A stretch of 64,000 nt of DNA from Herminiimonas sp. (GTDB taxonomy: Bacteria > Pseudomonadota > Gammaproteobacteria > Burkholderiales > Burkholderiaceae_D), in NCBI GenBank assembly GCA_027310305.1, contig DAIDBD010000077.1, positions 26,263 to 90,262 of the forward strand, in the 5' to 3' direction. The notes below the pieces were generated by a model, which had not been told where the DNA came from, did no database searches, and was given only the letters and a program-made list of their open reading frames with translations. This document shows positions 10,901-23,455 of this stretch, piece by piece (positions within the stretch are counted from its first letter, which is position 1; each line of letters starts with the position of its first letter). Made by a program: the position numbers and the translations under genes.

Positions 10901-11524
10901 GGCGCGGTCAATCTGGCGGCTCTGGACGAATTGGCGCAGGCATCGGAGCGCAAGAATTTCCTGGATGCGCAAAATGCCGATCTGACCGAAGCGATCAATA
11001 CGCTGCAGGATGCGATCCACAAGATCGACAAGGAAACACGCGACCTGTTGCAAGACACGTTCGACAAGGTGAATCGTCATTTCGGCGAACTGTTCCCGAT
11101 CCTGTTCGGCGGCGGCAATGCGAAACTGATGATGACCGGAGAAGAAATTCTCGACTCCGGCGTGCAGGTGATGGCCCAACCGCCCGGCAAAAAGAATGCG
11201 ACGATTCACCTGCTGTCGGGCGGTGAAAAGGCGCTGACCGCGACCGCGCTGGTGTTTTCGATGTTCCAGCTCAACCCCGCGCCGTTCTGCCTGCTCGATG
11301 AGGTCGATGCGCCATTGGATGATGCCAATACCGAACGCTTTTGCAACATGGTCAAGCGGATGTCGGCGCATACGCAGTTCCTTTTTATCTCGCACAACAA
11401 GATCGCGATGGAAATGGCGCAGCAGTTGATCGGTGTGACGATGCAGGAACAAGGCGTATCGCGCATCGTTGCGGTGGATATGGAATCCGCCGCCAGTTTT
11501 GCCGCCGAAGCGCAAGCGGCGTGA
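7991..11524 (+). CDS. smc: Chromosome segregation protein SMC
   Basis: 1177-residue SMC ATPase that, with ScpA/ScpB, compacts and separates the nucleoid. Walker A is GPNGCGKSN (31-39). Two very long coiled coils rich in Gln, Glu, Ala and Arg flank the hinge (about 510-660). The C-terminal head carries the ABC signature LLSGGEKAL (about 1073) and Walker B FCLLDEVDAPLDD (about 1098). The start is a GTG at 7991, whose frame begins with the family sequence RLTSIKLSGFKSFVDPT. No strong ribosome site is seen. A 279-base non-coding stretch separates it from the divergent restriction gene; zipA and ligA follow. Confidence 0.98.
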   Translation: MRLTSIKLSGFKSFVDPTNFQVPGQLVGVVGPNGCGKSNIIDAVRWVLGESKASELRGESMQDVIFNGTTTRKPAGRSSVELVFDNGDGKAAGQWSQYAEIAVKRTLTRDGTSTYYINNQAVRRRDIQDIFLGTGLGPRAYAIIGQGMISRIIEARPEELRIFLEEAAGVSKYKERRRETENRLQDTRENLLRVEDILRELNANLEKLQSQAAVAQKFHELQADQEEKQKLFWLLRKNEAKSEQEKHFRDIEKAQTDLEEQTAKLRHVETELEHMRQAHYAAGDRMHQAQGHLYQTNSEIGSLEAQIKFVIESRNRLQSQLNSLTAQRDQWQRQGTQYQEDLAEAEMHLEERAARVEQTQQAAQRQNDGLPALEQAWREAQLKTTESRGKIMQAQQQIELESAHQRNASNILASLTVRRERLSQEQNGLNLPDTAHLSNLKMQLEEKQAALEETKQLQEEAQEQQPKLEEERRTAQQQVNTETANNAQLEARLNALKQLQENVQTQGKVQPWLNKHELGELPRLWQKLHIDQGWETALESVLRERTSALEMSNLDWAKAFFNDAPPAKLALFTPNPGAGMPANADAPAGLKPLLNLLQLNDPGLRALMQDWLHNVFVAEDTTAAFIDRTKLPAGGYFVTKQGHAIGRSSVRFYASDSEQDGMLARQQEIENITRQLRAQQMLADEAKSRSVRADAALSQATQRLQEIRQRVNMLTQTVHGLQIDVMKLSEVQERFNQRSAQIVADLAEIAAQEAEQQQVKAESEAKFEQLDAELAEMQEKHEDGQTDYLAKEQQLNDARQRVRELERAAQEAEFAEKSHRGKIDELKRSIATALEQAAQLFANMQQGHLELESLDDQAAQAGLQSLLEKRSDQERALADARHELDQLTQKLRHHEEARMQAERSLQPQRDRIMELQLKEQAARLNQEQYAQQLAEAQADEAVLTEKLNGDIRPSYLQGEVMRLTNAIAALGAVNLAALDELAQASERKNFLDAQNADLTEAINTLQDAIHKIDKETRDLLQDTFDKVNRHFGELFPILFGGGNAKLMMTGEEILDSGVQVMAQPPGKKNATIHLLSGGEKALTATALVFSMFQLNPAPFCLLDEVDAPLDDANTERFCNMVKRMSAHTQFLFISHNKIAMEMAQQLIGVTMQEQGVSRIVAVDMESAASFAAEAQAA

Positions 11525-11536
11525 TCGACGTTGATA

Positions 11537-11746
11537 TTAAAGCCGGGACGAGCGGGCCAAGGCGGCCCGTTTCTGATAATAGGCCACGTTCTGCTGCGCT
11601 TCGCGGGCACGGGCCTGTTCCACGTCCGCGCAGATCAGATAGTGGTCCTCCGCTCGGCGCAACCACCAGCGGCGAATTACTTGCACGACAGGGCTGATCG
11701 ACAGCATGGTGAGATCTTGAAGCTTGTATTCTTTGGCGTTAGACAT
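11537..11746 (-). CDS. Hypothetical protein (69 aa)
   Basis: Small protein beginning MSNAKEYKLQDLTMLSISP and rich in Arg, Trp and Ala, with the core VVQVIRRWWLRRAEDHYL. No signal peptide is seen. A good ribosome site (AGGAG) sits seven bases before the ATG at 11746; the frame is open further upstream but lacks such a site. It is convergent to smc with only 12 bases between stops, and a GC-rich stem (CGGGCC/GGCCCG, 11553-11569) lies within its last codons. I do not recognise a domain. It is credible as a gene because of its start signals. Confidence 0.6.
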   Translation of the reverse strand: MSNAKEYKLQDLTMLSISPVVQVIRRWWLRRAEDHYLICADVEQARAREAQQNVAYYQKRAALARSSRL

Positions 11747-12375
11747 GATGTGCTCCTGCATTGATAATATTCGCAACACAGTACGCATTGAGAGTCGGCC
11801 AGTCGCAAGGAACGGCGGCAATGGCATGCACGGCCATTGTCAGGCATCCTTCATAGTCAGCTTTCATATGGATCTCCGGGTTAGGCAAGTTTCAAATATG
11901 CAAGGTTGATCGATTTCAACAAAACTGTGGTGCTGTATTCTCATGTTCGTTGGGTAAAGCAATGGATGTTGTTGCCTGATTGCTATCTTATTATTGCCAG
12001 CATTCATCGCATTGATTATGGTCAACCCACTGTTTTTTTTATCTACATGACACGCTAAGCAGCGATTTAATGTTCTATCGCAAAGATGAATATGCAAACC
12101 ATGTTATTCGCGCATCCAGCTTCGGCCCCCTATGCGGAGATGCCTTCGGCTTGACAACTTTGCCGGCTAACACTTACCCTGACCTGGTTGTCATGCAGTG
12201 CATCGTCCCCCTGGATTCAGACGTTTGAAAAAAGAGCGCATACCGATGCCGCAGAATCGTCAACTCTCTGGATTTCGACAATGATCCGATCACTATTTCC
12301 GCTATGGGACGCTTCCGGTTTGTGCCTGTTCGATCCGGCATCCATCCTTCATGGCATTTTTAAGGCATCCGCAGC
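11747..12375. other. 629-base non-coding stretch between the 69-aa gene and zipA
   Basis: A+T-richer than its surroundings. The only open frames are short and lack ribosome sites. A TTGACA hexamer occurs at 12151-12156, but I see no convincing -10 box at the right distance, so a zipA promoter here is only possible. No repeat, tRNA or strong hairpin was seen. Confidence 0.5.
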
Positions 12376-15560
<3,185 letters not shown>

Positions 15561-15570
15561 AAATCAGCAA

Positions 15571-16446
15571 ATGAAGAAAATCACCAAAGCGGTATTTCCG
15601 GTCGCCGGCCTGGGCAGCCGCTTCCTGCCGGCAACCAAGGCGCAGCCGAAGGAAATGCTGCCGATCGTCGACAAGCCGCTGATTCAATATGCAGTTGAAG
15701 AGGCAGTTGCGGCCGGCATCACCGAAATGATCTTCATCACCGGCCGCAACAAGCGCGCCATCGAAGACCATTTCGACAAGGCATATGAACTGGAAGCGGA
15801 GCTGGAAGCCGCAGGAAAAACGCAACTGCTTGAATTCGTTCAAAACGTTATTCCAAAGCACATTACCTGCATCTACATTCGGCAGTCGGCGCCGCTCGGA
15901 TTGGGACATGCAGTGCTATGCTCGCGCCCGGTGGTCGGCAATGAACCGTTTGCGGTTTTGCTGGCTGATGATTTCATGGATGTCGCGCCCGGCCAAATGC
16001 CTGTGCTGGCGCAGATGACCGACGTATTTTCGCGGGAGGGCAGCAGCATTTTGGCGGTGCAGGACGTGCCTCTCGCAGACACCAAACAGTACGGCATCGT
16101 CAGTGCGACGTCTTACCGGCCGAACCTGGAACGGGTGAATGCGATTGTTGAAAAACCGGCGCCGCAATCCGCGCCTTCCACGCTTGCCGTGGTGGGGCGA
16201 TATGTACTCAGCAATAAAATATTCGATTATCTTGAAGGTATCGGCAAAGGTGCTGGCGGCGAAATTCAACTGACCGACGGCATTGCCGCGCTGATGCAAT
16301 CCGAACCGGTGCTGGCGTACCGGTACAGCGGACAACGATACGACTGCGGCTCCAAACTCGGCTATCTGAAAGCGACTTTGGCGATGGGGCTGAAGCATCC
16401 CGAAATCGGCAAGGAACTGGCGAACCACTTGAAGAGAATGACATGA
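15571..16446 (+). CDS. galU: UTP-glucose-1-phosphate uridylyltransferase
   Basis: 291-residue nucleotidyltransferase making UDP-glucose for polysaccharide and LPS synthesis. The signature [20 protein letters not shown] near the N-terminus is the nucleotide-binding loop. The IVEKP motif and the [14 protein letters not shown] region are also present. I chose the ATG at 15571 over upstream in-frame codons inside ligA, because homologues start with [13 protein letters not shown]. The stop overlaps the def start (ATGA), indicating translational coupling. Confidence 0.97.
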   Translation: MKKITKAVFPVAGLGSRFLPATKAQPKEMLPIVDKPLIQYAVEEAVAAGITEMIFITGRNKRAIEDHFDKAYELEAELEAAGKTQLLEFVQNVIPKHITCIYIRQSAPLGLGHAVLCSRPVVGNEPFAVLLADDFMDVAPGQMPVLAQMTDVFSREGSSILAVQDVPLADTKQYGIVSATSYRPNLERVNAIVEKPAPQSAPSTLAVVGRYVLSNKIFDYLEGIGKGAGGEIQLTDGIAALMQSEPVLAYRYSGQRYDCGSKLGYLKATLAMGLKHPEIGKELANHLKRMT

Positions 16447-16976
16447 GCGTGCGCGATATTCTCAAAATGGGCGATCCGCGCCTGTTGCAGCAGGCAGAGC
16501 CGATCACCCGGTTCGGCACGCCTGATCTGGACGCGCTGATCGAGGACATGTTCGATACGATGCACGCGGTAAATGGCGCAGGGCTGGCCGCGCCGCAAAT
16601 CGGCGTGAACCTGCAATTGGTTATTTTCGGATTCAAGCAAAATACCCGTTACCCGGATGCGCCTCCGGTGCCGGAAACGGTATTGATCAATCCGGTGCTG
16701 ACGCCGTTATCCGATCAGATCGAAGAAGACTGGGAAGGCTGCCTGTCGGTGCCCGGACTGCGCGGCGTGGTGCCGCGCTGGACCAGGCTTCACTATCAAG
16801 GCGTCGATCAATACGGCAAAGTCATCAGCCGCGATGCCGAAGGATTTCATGCGCGGGTCGTGCAGCATGAGTGCGATCACCTGGCAGGCATTCTGTATCC
16901 GATGCGGATCGAGGATTTTTCGCGCTTCGGTTATGTGGATGTTTTATTTCCTGGATCGGATGCGCACGACGACTGA
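16443..16976 (+). CDS. def: Peptide deformylase
   Basis: 177-residue metalloenzyme that removes the N-formyl group from nascent proteins. All three family motifs are intact: [15 protein letters not shown] (metal ligand C100) and QHECDH (metal ligands H142 and H146, catalytic E143). The 4-base ATGA overlap with galU indicates co-expression. It is not paired with fmt here, which is the more common arrangement, so this may be one of several deformylase copies. It ends nine bases before the convergent pseudouridine synthase gene. Confidence 0.96.
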   Translation: MSVRDILKMGDPRLLQQAEPITRFGTPDLDALIEDMFDTMHAVNGAGLAAPQIGVNLQLVIFGFKQNTRYPDAPPVPETVLINPVLTPLSDQIEEDWEGCLSVPGLRGVVPRWTRLHYQGVDQYGKVISRDAEGFHARVVQHECDHLAGILYPMRIEDFSRFGYVDVLFPGSDAHDD

Positions 16977-16985
16977 CGCAGGAAA

Positions 16986-17732
16986 TTAAAATTGCTCGTC
17001 TGCTCGCAGGTAACGCCACTGTCCCACCGGCAAATCACCTAAGGTGATGCGGCCGATGCGGACCCGTTTGAGTCCGAGCACTTTCAGGCCGACCGCTTCG
17101 CACATGCGTCGAATCTGCCTTTTCTTTCCTTCTCGCAGCACGAAACTCAACTGATCCTCGTTTTGCCAGCGCACTTTTGCCGGCAGCAGTTTTTTACCGT
17201 CGAGCGACAGGCCGTGGTTCAAGCGCTTCAATTCCGCATCCGGCAGCTTGCCTGCTTTCGCGTATTGAACGCGAACCAGATATTCCTTTTCGACTAACGT
17301 ATCCTGTCCAATCAATTGCTTGGCGATGCGCCCGTCTTGCGTCAGCACCAGCAACCCGACCGAGTCGATATCGAGCCGGCCGGCCGGCACCAGACTGCGC
17401 AACTGGCTCGGATGGAACTGGATTGGTGCGGTATCTTCCTTCCAGCGGCTATCGGCATCGACCAGTACCACCGCAGGCTGATAGCCGTCTTCCGCCTGGC
17501 CGCTGACGTAACCCATCGGCTTGTTGATCAGGACGGTGACGCGCCTGGCCTGCTGCGCGCTGGCCTGACGTTCAATCGTGATGCGCTGATGCGGCAACAC
17601 CTTGCTGCCGAGTTCCGACACCACGGCACCATCGACGCGAACCCAGCCACGCTCGATCCAGTCATCCGCCTCGCGGCGCGAACACAACCCGAGTTCGGAC
17701 ATGCGTTTGGAGAGGCGAAGCGGCTCGGTCAT
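16986..17732 (-). CDS. rRNA large-subunit pseudouridine synthase, RluB/RluF (RsuA) family
   Basis: 248-residue enzyme that isomerises uridine to pseudouridine in rRNA. An N-terminal S4 RNA-binding domain (about 4-60, RMSELGLCSRREADDWIERG) is followed by the RsuA-type catalytic domain, with the aspartate in VPAGRLDIDSVGLLVL and the conserved GKKRQIRRMCEAVGLKV loop. The presence of S4 and the spacing favour a RluF-like over a RluE-like enzyme, but the exact target position cannot be read from sequence. It is the last gene of a minus-strand group with glnD and map. Confidence 0.88.
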   Translation of the reverse strand: MTEPLRLSKRMSELGLCSRREADDWIERGWVRVDGAVVSELGSKVLPHQRITIERQASAQQARRVTVLINKPMGYVSGQAEDGYQPAVVLVDADSRWKEDTAPIQFHPSQLRSLVPAGRLDIDSVGLLVLTQDGRIAKQLIGQDTLVEKEYLVRVQYAKAGKLPDAELKRLNHGLSLDGKKLLPAKVRWQNEDQLSFVLREGKKRQIRRMCEAVGLKVLGLKRVRIGRITLGDLPVGQWRYLRADEQF

Positions 17733-17765
17733 GTGATGAAGGTAATTTGATTGAAGGACAATGCG

Positions 17766-20339
17766 TCACACGTGCAGCGCATCCAGTAAATCCGTTTCCA
17801 GCTGAATCTGCCTGCGCGCATTATTCAGCACCGGCCCATCCACCAGAAAAACGTCTTCCACGCGCTCGCCCAAGGTCATGATTTTGGCGGTATGCAGGTT
17901 GATCTTGTATTTGGCCAGCACATTCGCAATCGAATACAGCAGGCCGGTGCGGTCGTTGGCGGACACCGATAGCAAATAATATTGGCCGCGTTCGTCCGGC
18001 CGCAGGTCAACCGTCGGTGTCGCCGGAAACGTGCGCGACAGGCGCGACAGGCGGCCCTGGCTTGGCGGCGGCAGCGCTGCTTGCGACTTGAGCAATTCCG
18101 TCAGTTCATGCTCGACCAGCGTAATGATGTCGCGATAATTTTTCGCGAATGCCGGTGTCGTCACGAGAAAGGTATCCAGCGCATAACCGTTTTTGGTCGT
18201 GTGGATTTTCGCATCGAGTATGCTGAAATTCTTCCGGTCGAAATAACTGCAGATGCGTGCAAACAGATCGGGCTGATCCCGGATGTATACAGTGACTTGC
18301 AAGCCTTCGCCGATCGGTGCCAGCCGGCACTTCACCACCGGGCTGCCGCTGTCGATCTTGTTGCAGAGCACGCGGGTTTGCCACGCGATATCGGACGCGT
18401 CGTGACGCAGGAAGTACGCTACATCGAGCTGCTGCCACAACTGCTCATGCGCCTTGTCCGGCATGCCGTACAGCCGCAGCGTCTTGAGCGCTTCTTCCTG
18501 GCGGTTTTTAAGCTCGCGATCGGCCGACGGCGCTTCACCGCCGAGCACGCGCAAAGTCATCCGGTACAGGTCTTCCAGCAGCTTGCCTTTCCATGCATTC
18601 CATACTTTCGGGCTGGTGCCGCGGATATCGGCCACCGTCAGCAAATACAAGGCGGTCAAATGGCGTTCGTCCTTGACCAGATCCGCAAAATGCCGGATCA
18701 CGTCCGGATCCGACAAATCCTGTTTCTGCGCAATCTGCGACATCGTCAGATGTTGCTCGACCAGGAATACCACCAGTTCCGTATCTTCTTTCGACAGAGA
18801 GTGATCCTTGCAGAATTGCCTTGCGTCCGCCATCCCGAGCTGGGAATGATCGCCGCCGCGTCCCTTGGCGATGTCATGGAACAGCGCGGCGATATACAGC
18901 ACCCATGACCGCGGGAAATTTGCGATCAACTGGCTGCAAAACGGGTATTCGTGCGCATGTTCGGTCAGCGTGAAACGCCGCACGTTGCGCACCACCATCA
19001 GGATATGCTGGTCGACCGTATAAACATGAAACAGGTCGTGCTGCATCTGGCCGATGATGCGGCGAAAATTGGGCAGATAACGGCCGAGAATGCTGACCTG
19101 GTTCATGCGCCGCAGTGTGTGCGTAATGCCTTGCGGCGCCCGGATGATCTGCATGAACAGCGCGTGATTGGCGGGATCGCGCCGGAAATTGCGATCGATC
19201 TTGAAACGGCCATGCCATAGCGCCCGCAAGGTGCGCGCGGTCATGCCTTTCAATTCGGTGTGCTGCGCCAGCAGCAGGAATACTTCCAGCATCGCCGACG
19301 GCGCCGATGCGAAAGTATCGTCATCAGCGATGTCGATCAAGCCGTTGACTTCATTGAAGCGTTCATTGATCGCTTGCGGGCAGGCCGGCTGAGGGAACAG
19401 TTGCGCTTCGATATTCTGCAGCAGGATCATGTTGAGCTGCATGACTGCTTTCGCCGCCCAGTAATAATGCTGCATCAGATATTCGCTTGCGCGGCGCGTG
19501 TCGGTCGTCTTGAAACCGAACGATTCCGCAATCGGCGTTTGCAGATCGAATACCAGCCGGTCTTCACGCCGCTTTGCGTAAACATGCAGGCGGATGCGAA
19601 TATCCTTGAATGCACGTTCCTTTTGCGTCAATTGGCGCGCTTCGGTAGCCGTGATCAACCCGCGTTCGGCCAGTTTGCGCCATGAATCGCCCAAACCCGC
19701 CGCTTTCGCAACCCATAAAATGACTTGCAGATCGCGCAGTCCGCCGGGACTTTCCTTGCAGTTGGGTTCGAGGCTGTAGGGCGTGTCCTCGTACTTCACA
19801 TGCCGCTGGCGCAATTCCAGCGTCTTGGCCTGAAAAAAAGCCTGCGCATCCATTGCGGCGCTGCAGCGATCGCGGAGCGACTGGAACAGCTTGCGATTGC
19901 CTGTAACGAGCCGCGCTTCCAGCAGGCTGGTCTGGACGGTGATATCGGCTGCCGATTCGCTCAGACATTCATCGATGGTACGGATGCTATGGCCGATTTC
20001 GAGGCCCAGATCCCAGAAAAGCTGGACGATTTCTTCCAGCTTGGCCTGGAGTGCCGCATCCGGCGCGGAGTCGAGCAGAATCAGCACGTCGACGTCCGAA
20101 TGCGGAAACAACTCTCCGCGGCCATAACCGCCCACCGCAACCAGTGCCGCATTGCGCGGCAGTCGGAACGCCTGCCATGCCTGCGTCAAAATGCCATCCA
20201 CGCTGCGGCGCAGTTTCGTGAGCAGCTTCTCCGGTTTGCCGTCGGCTTGAAACGCGGCAATGATCGCTTGCCGTTCGGATCGCAGCTGTTCCTTCAGCGG
20301 CAGCGCGAGAGACGCCACGGGGTTGCCTGGAGAGGCCAT
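17766..20339 (-). CDS. glnD: Bifunctional [protein-PII] uridylyltransferase/uridylyl-removing enzyme
   Basis: 857-residue nitrogen sensor that uridylylates PII proteins under low glutamine and removes UMP under high glutamine. The nucleotidyltransferase motif [19 protein letters not shown] is near residue 70. The GlnD-type helical domain is followed by an HD domain ([18 protein letters not shown]) and two C-terminal ACT domains (about 680-857) that bind glutamine. I took the ATG at 20339, two bases after the map stop. A TTG at 20345 that overlaps the map stop is an alternative start. No clear ribosome site is seen, consistent with coupling to map. Confidence 0.96.
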   Translation of the reverse strand: MASPGNPVASLALPLKEQLRSERQAIIAAFQADGKPEKLLTKLRRSVDGILTQAWQAFRLPRNAALVAVGGYGRGELFPHSDVDVLILLDSAPDAALQAKLEEIVQLFWDLGLEIGHSIRTIDECLSESAADITVQTSLLEARLVTGNRKLFQSLRDRCSAAMDAQAFFQAKTLELRQRHVKYEDTPYSLEPNCKESPGGLRDLQVILWVAKAAGLGDSWRKLAERGLITATEARQLTQKERAFKDIRIRLHVYAKRREDRLVFDLQTPIAESFGFKTTDTRRASEYLMQHYYWAAKAVMQLNMILLQNIEAQLFPQPACPQAINERFNEVNGLIDIADDDTFASAPSAMLEVFLLLAQHTELKGMTARTLRALWHGRFKIDRNFRRDPANHALFMQIIRAPQGITHTLRRMNQVSILGRYLPNFRRIIGQMQHDLFHVYTVDQHILMVVRNVRRFTLTEHAHEYPFCSQLIANFPRSWVLYIAALFHDIAKGRGGDHSQLGMADARQFCKDHSLSKEDTELVVFLVEQHLTMSQIAQKQDLSDPDVIRHFADLVKDERHLTALYLLTVADIRGTSPKVWNAWKGKLLEDLYRMTLRVLGGEAPSADRELKNRQEEALKTLRLYGMPDKAHEQLWQQLDVAYFLRHDASDIAWQTRVLCNKIDSGSPVVKCRLAPIGEGLQVTVYIRDQPDLFARICSYFDRKNFSILDAKIHTTKNGYALDTFLVTTPAFAKNYRDIITLVEHELTELLKSQAALPPPSQGRLSRLSRTFPATPTVDLRPDERGQYYLLSVSANDRTGLLYSIANVLAKYKINLHTAKIMTLGERVEDVFLVDGPVLNNARRQIQLETDLLDALHV

Positions 20340-20341
20340 TT

Positions 20342-21175
20342 TCAACCAGCGGCGGATTGGGATGTTGCAGGTTGCTGAATCAGCGCGGGCGGAGGCGGCA
20401 TGCCGGGCGATACGGTCAATACCTCATAACCGGTTTCGGTTACCAGCACCGTATGCTCCCATTGGGCGGACAGGCTGCGGTCCTTGGTCTTGATGGTCCA
20501 GCCGTCGCTCATTTCGCGGATGTCGCGCCGTCCTGCATTGATCATCGGTTCGACCGTGAAAATCATGCCGGGAACCAGTTTTTCCAGTGTGCCGGGGCGG
20601 CCGTAATGCAATACCTGCGGCTCTTCATGGAAGACCTTGCCGATGCCATGGCCGCAAAATTCGCGCACCACGCTGTAGCCCGCTTTTTCCGCATGCTGCT
20701 GAATCACGAACCCGATATCGCCCAGATGCGCGCCCGGCTTGATTTTGGATATGCCGAGCCACATGCATTCGAACGTGATGTCGCCCAGCCGCTTGGCAAG
20801 AATGGACGGCTCGCCCACATAGAACATGCGGCTGGTATCGCCGTGGTAACCGTCCTTGATCACCGTGATATCGAGGTTGACGACATCGCCGTTCTTGAGC
20901 ACCTTGTCGCCCGGAATGCCATGGCACACCACATCGTTGACCGAGGTGCAGATCGCTTTCGGATAAGGAGTATAGCCGGGCGGGCAATAATTCAATGGAG
21001 CGGGTATGGTTCCCTGCACATCGGTCATGTATTCATGGCAGAGGCGGTCCAGTTCGCCTGTCGTGATGCCGGCCTTGACGTGAGGCGTAATGAAATCGAG
21101 CACTTCGGCAGCCAGTTTGCCGGCTATCCGCATGCCGGCGATATCGTCCGCGGTTTTGATTGAAATAGAAGCCAT
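20342..21175 (-). CDS. map: Type I methionine aminopeptidase
   Basis: 277-residue metallopeptidase removing the initiator methionine. The pita-bread fold ligands are visible: [20 protein letters not shown] (two Asp), [13 protein letters not shown] (His), FTVEPM (Glu) and [10 protein letters not shown] (Glu). It lies just upstream of glnD and divergent from rpsB, a common beta-proteobacterial order. The upstream sequence holds a small GC stem (CTGCC/GGCAG, about 21191-21204) but no clear ribosome site. Confidence 0.97.
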   Translation of the reverse strand: MASISIKTADDIAGMRIAGKLAAEVLDFITPHVKAGITTGELDRLCHEYMTDVQGTIPAPLNYCPPGYTPYPKAICTSVNDVVCHGIPGDKVLKNGDVVNLDITVIKDGYHGDTSRMFYVGEPSILAKRLGDITFECMWLGISKIKPGAHLGDIGFVIQQHAEKAGYSVVREFCGHGIGKVFHEEPQVLHYGRPGTLEKLVPGMIFTVEPMINAGRRDIREMSDGWTIKTKDRSLSAQWEHTVLVTETGYEVLTVSPGMPPPPALIQQPATSQSAAG

Positions 21176-21274
21176 GAAGTAACAAAAATCTGCCGGGAGG
21201 CAGTAAAAAGCAGTGGGAATGAATAATTATAGACGAGCGCCCCAGCATTCGCCTAAGCAAAAGCGGCGCCAGGC

Positions 21275-21304
21275 TTGAAAGAATCAAGGATTTCAGGGTA
21301 CAAT
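21275..21304 (+). promoter_or_regulatory. Sigma70-like promoter of rpsB
   Basis: TTGAAA (21275-21280), 18-base spacer, TACAAT (21299-21304). Transcription from about 21311 would give a leader of roughly 120 bases before the rpsB ATG. Confidence 0.75.
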
Positions 21305-21371
21305 CTCGGGCTTGCTTGGATTGTCCATCAAGTGAAATTTTTGTAAATCGCGAATCCGGTCGAAAAGGGTG

Positions 21372-21395
21372 CCTGAATCAGTTGGCTGATTCAGG
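21372..21395 (+). promoter_or_regulatory. Perfect hairpin in the rpsB leader
   Basis: CCTGAATCAG and CTGATTCAGG form a perfect 10-base-pair stem with loop TTGG. It lies between the rpsB promoter and the ribosome site (CTGGAG), about 37 bases before the ATG. There is no T-run, so it is not a terminator. The position is suitable for feedback control of rpsB translation by S2, as known in other proteobacteria; that role is inference. Confidence 0.6.
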
Positions 21396-21432
21396 TGACT
21401 GATCGGATTCCAGACCCAACCCTGGAGATATC

Positions 21433-22191
21433 ATGTCTGTAACCATGCGCGAAATGCTGGAAGCCGGTGTCCATTTCGGCCACCAAACCCGCTTCTGGAA
21501 TCCCAAGATGGCTCCGTTCATTTTCGGCCATCGCAACAAAATTCATATCGTCAATCTGGAAAAAACCCTGGGCATGTACCAGGAGGCGATGAAGTACATT
21601 CGCCAACTGGCATCCAATCGCGGCACCATTCTGATGGTCGGCACCAAGCGCCAGGCGCGCGAAACGATTGCAGCCGAAGCGCAGCGCGCCGGCATGCCTT
21701 ATGTCGACCAGCGCTGGCTGGGCGGCATGCTGACCAACTTCAAGACGATCAAGACCTCGATCAAGCGCCTGAAAGACATGGAAACATCGATCGAAGACGG
21801 TTCCGTCGAGAAATTAAGCAAAAAGGAAGCGCTGATGTTCCAGCGCGAGATGGTGAAGCTGCAAAAAGCGATTGGCGGCATCAAGGACATGGGCGGCGTT
21901 CCCGATGCAATTTTCGTGATTGACGTCGGCTATCACAAGGGCACGATCACCGAAGCCGCCAAGCTCGGCATTCCGATTATCGGCGTGGTCGATACCAACC
22001 ATTCGCCGGAAGGCGTGACCTATGTCATTCCAGGCAATGACGACTCCTCCAAGGCGATCATGCTGTATGCGCGCGGCGTTGCCGATGCAATCCTGGAAGG
22101 CCGCGCCAATGCAACGAATGATCTGGTCGATGCAATCAAGGGCGGTGCCATCGGCGGCGATGAATTCGTCGAAGTCAGCGAGCAGGCTTGA
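21433..22191 (+). CDS. rpsB: 30S ribosomal protein S2
   Basis: 252-residue S2 with the family start [37 protein letters not shown] in the coiled-coil region and [25 protein letters not shown]2 joins the small subunit late and is needed for binding of S1. The gene is preceded by its own promoter and leader hairpin, has a CTGGAG ribosome site, and is followed by an intrinsic terminator before tsf. Most rpsB transcripts may therefore end there, with tsf expressed by read-through or from a separate promoter. Confidence 0.99.
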   Translation: MSVTMREMLEAGVHFGHQTRFWNPKMAPFIFGHRNKIHIVNLEKTLGMYQEAMKYIRQLASNRGTILMVGTKRQARETIAAEAQRAGMPYVDQRWLGGMLTNFKTIKTSIKRLKDMETSIEDGSVEKLSKKEALMFQREMVKLQKAIGGIKDMGGVPDAIFVIDVGYHKGTITEAAKLGIPIIGVVDTNHSPEGVTYVIPGNDDSSKAIMLYARGVADAILEGRANATNDLVDAIKGGAIGGDEFVEVSEQA

Positions 22192-22219
22192 ACCCCGGCC
22201 TGATCTTCAGAGGTTAGGC

Positions 22220-22253
22220 AAAAAAGGGGCAACAGCGGTTCGCCCCTTTTTTT
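22220..22253 (+). terminator. Intrinsic terminator after rpsB
   Basis: A-run plus GGGGC (22220-22230) pairs with GCCCC plus T-run (22242-22253). The loop is about 11 bases. It lies 28 bases after the rpsB stop. Confidence 0.8.
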
Positions 22254-22371
22254 CGAGCGAGTTTTGAACGTATTTTGTTAGTGAGCGTCCGATTAGACGT
22301 TCATTTTATGAATTGCGGGACGGTGTTGAGCGAAGCGGTGCTCAAGTCCCCAACTGGAAGGAGTGAAGAAT

Positions 22372-23283
22372 ATGGCGGCAATTACGGCAGCAATGGTAGG
22401 CGAACTGCGCGCGAAAACGGACGCGCCGATGATGGAATGCAAAAAGGCATTGACTGAAGCCGACGGCGATCCGGTAAAGGCGGAAGAGCTGCTGCGCGTC
22501 AAGCTGGGCAGCAAGGCTTCCAAGGCATCTTCCCGCATAACGGCCGAAGGCGTGGTCGCGGCTTATATTTCGGGCGGCGTCGGCGCATTGGTGGAAATCA
22601 ATTGCGAAACCGATTTCGTGACCAAGAACGACGAATTCCTCGCGTTGGCGAATGCCTGCGCCAAATTGATCGCCGAAAAAAATCCGGCCGATGTCGCCGC
22701 ATTGGCCGCTTTGCCGCTGAACGGGAAAACGGTCGAGGAGCAGCGTGCCGCGCTGATCGGAAGGATTGGCGAAAACATGTCCATCCGCCGCTTCAAGCGC
22801 TTTGAAACAAGCGCCAGGCTGGCGGCATATCTGCATGGCACCCGCATCGGCGTGATGGTGGAATTCGACGGCGCCGACGAGCAGGTCGGCAAGGATGTCG
22901 CGATGCATGTGGCCGCGATGAAGCCGGTGGCGCTGTCGTCGGCCGACGTGCCTGCCGACCTGATCGAAAAAGAGCGTTCGGTTGCGGCGCTGAAGGCTGC
23001 GGAAGATGCCGCCAAGGCGCAAGCTGAAGGCAAAGCGCCGCAGCCGGCTGAAATCGTAGCCAAGCGGGTTGATGGTTCGGTGCAAAAATATTTGAAAGAA
23101 GTTTCCTTGCTGAACCAGCCGTTTGTCAAAAACGACAAGCAGTCGATCGAGCAAATGCTGAAAGCCGCCAACACGGCCGTGAAAGCTTTCACGATGTACA
23201 TCGTGGGCGAGGGCATCGAGAAAAAGCAGGATGACTTTGCAGCGGAAGTCGCTGCGCAGGTCGCGGCAGCCAAGCAGGCATAA
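22372..23283 (+). CDS. tsf: Translation elongation factor Ts
   Basis: 303-residue guanine-exchange factor for EF-Tu. The N-terminal UBA-like domain ([20 protein letters not shown]) and the EF-Tu contact motif [14 protein letters not shown] are present, followed by the dimerisation region. The ATG at 22372 lies nine bases after a strong GGAAGGAG site. An in-frame GTG at 22363 is too close to that site to be the start. tsf is flanked by terminators on both sides, so it may be a single-gene unit. Confidence 0.98.
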   Translation: MAAITAAMVGELRAKTDAPMMECKKALTEADGDPVKAEELLRVKLGSKASKASSRITAEGVVAAYISGGVGALVEINCETDFVTKNDEFLALANACAKLIAEKNPADVAALAALPLNGKTVEEQRAALIGRIGENMSIRRFKRFETSARLAAYLHGTRIGVMVEFDGADEQVGKDVAMHVAAMKPVALSSADVPADLIEKERSVAALKAAEDAAKAQAEGKAPQPAEIVAKRVDGSVQKYLKEVSLLNQPFVKNDKQSIEQMLKAANTAVKAFTMYIVGEGIEKKQDDFAAEVAAQVAAAKQA

Positions 23284-23293
23284 GCGACGCAAG

Positions 23294-23316
23294 CGGGCCG
23301 AAAGGCCCGTTTTTTT
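23294..23316 (+). terminator. Intrinsic terminator after tsf
   Basis: CGGGCC (23294-23299), loop GAAA, GGCCCG (23304-23309), then seven T. The GAAA tetraloop adds stability. The T-run is itself the left arm of a second, larger inverted repeat (23311-23353). Confidence 0.85.
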
Positions 23317-23353
23317 GGGGCAATCAACGCTATCCGTCGGTTGCCCCAAAAAA
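23311..23353. repeat. 13-base inverted repeat overlapping the tsf terminator T-run
   Basis: TTTTTTGGGGCAA (23311-23323) and TTGCCCCAAAAAA (23341-23353) are perfect inverted copies with a 17-base loop. The left arm includes the terminator U-tract; the right arm ends just before the -35 box of the pyrH promoter. Confidence 0.7.
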
Positions 23354-23355
23354 TA

Positions 23356-23384
23356 TTGATTCGATCTAATTGTCAGACTATAAA
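23356..23384 (+). promoter_or_regulatory. Sigma70-like promoter of pyrH
   Basis: TTGATT (23356-23361), 17-base spacer, TATAAA (23379-23384). It lies about 70 bases upstream of the pyrH ATG and would drive the pyrH-frr-uppS-cdsA-dxr-rseP unit. Confidence 0.75.
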
Positions 23385-23455
23385 ATAGCGATTGACCGGA
23401 GCGGATCAGGCAGTACCGGCACACCGATATTTGGATACCACAAGGAGTTCAGCCC

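Noticed and set aside
22342..23424. 360-codon minus-strand frame opposite tsf
   Set aside because: It spans two terminators and the pyrH promoter and mirrors tsf codons.
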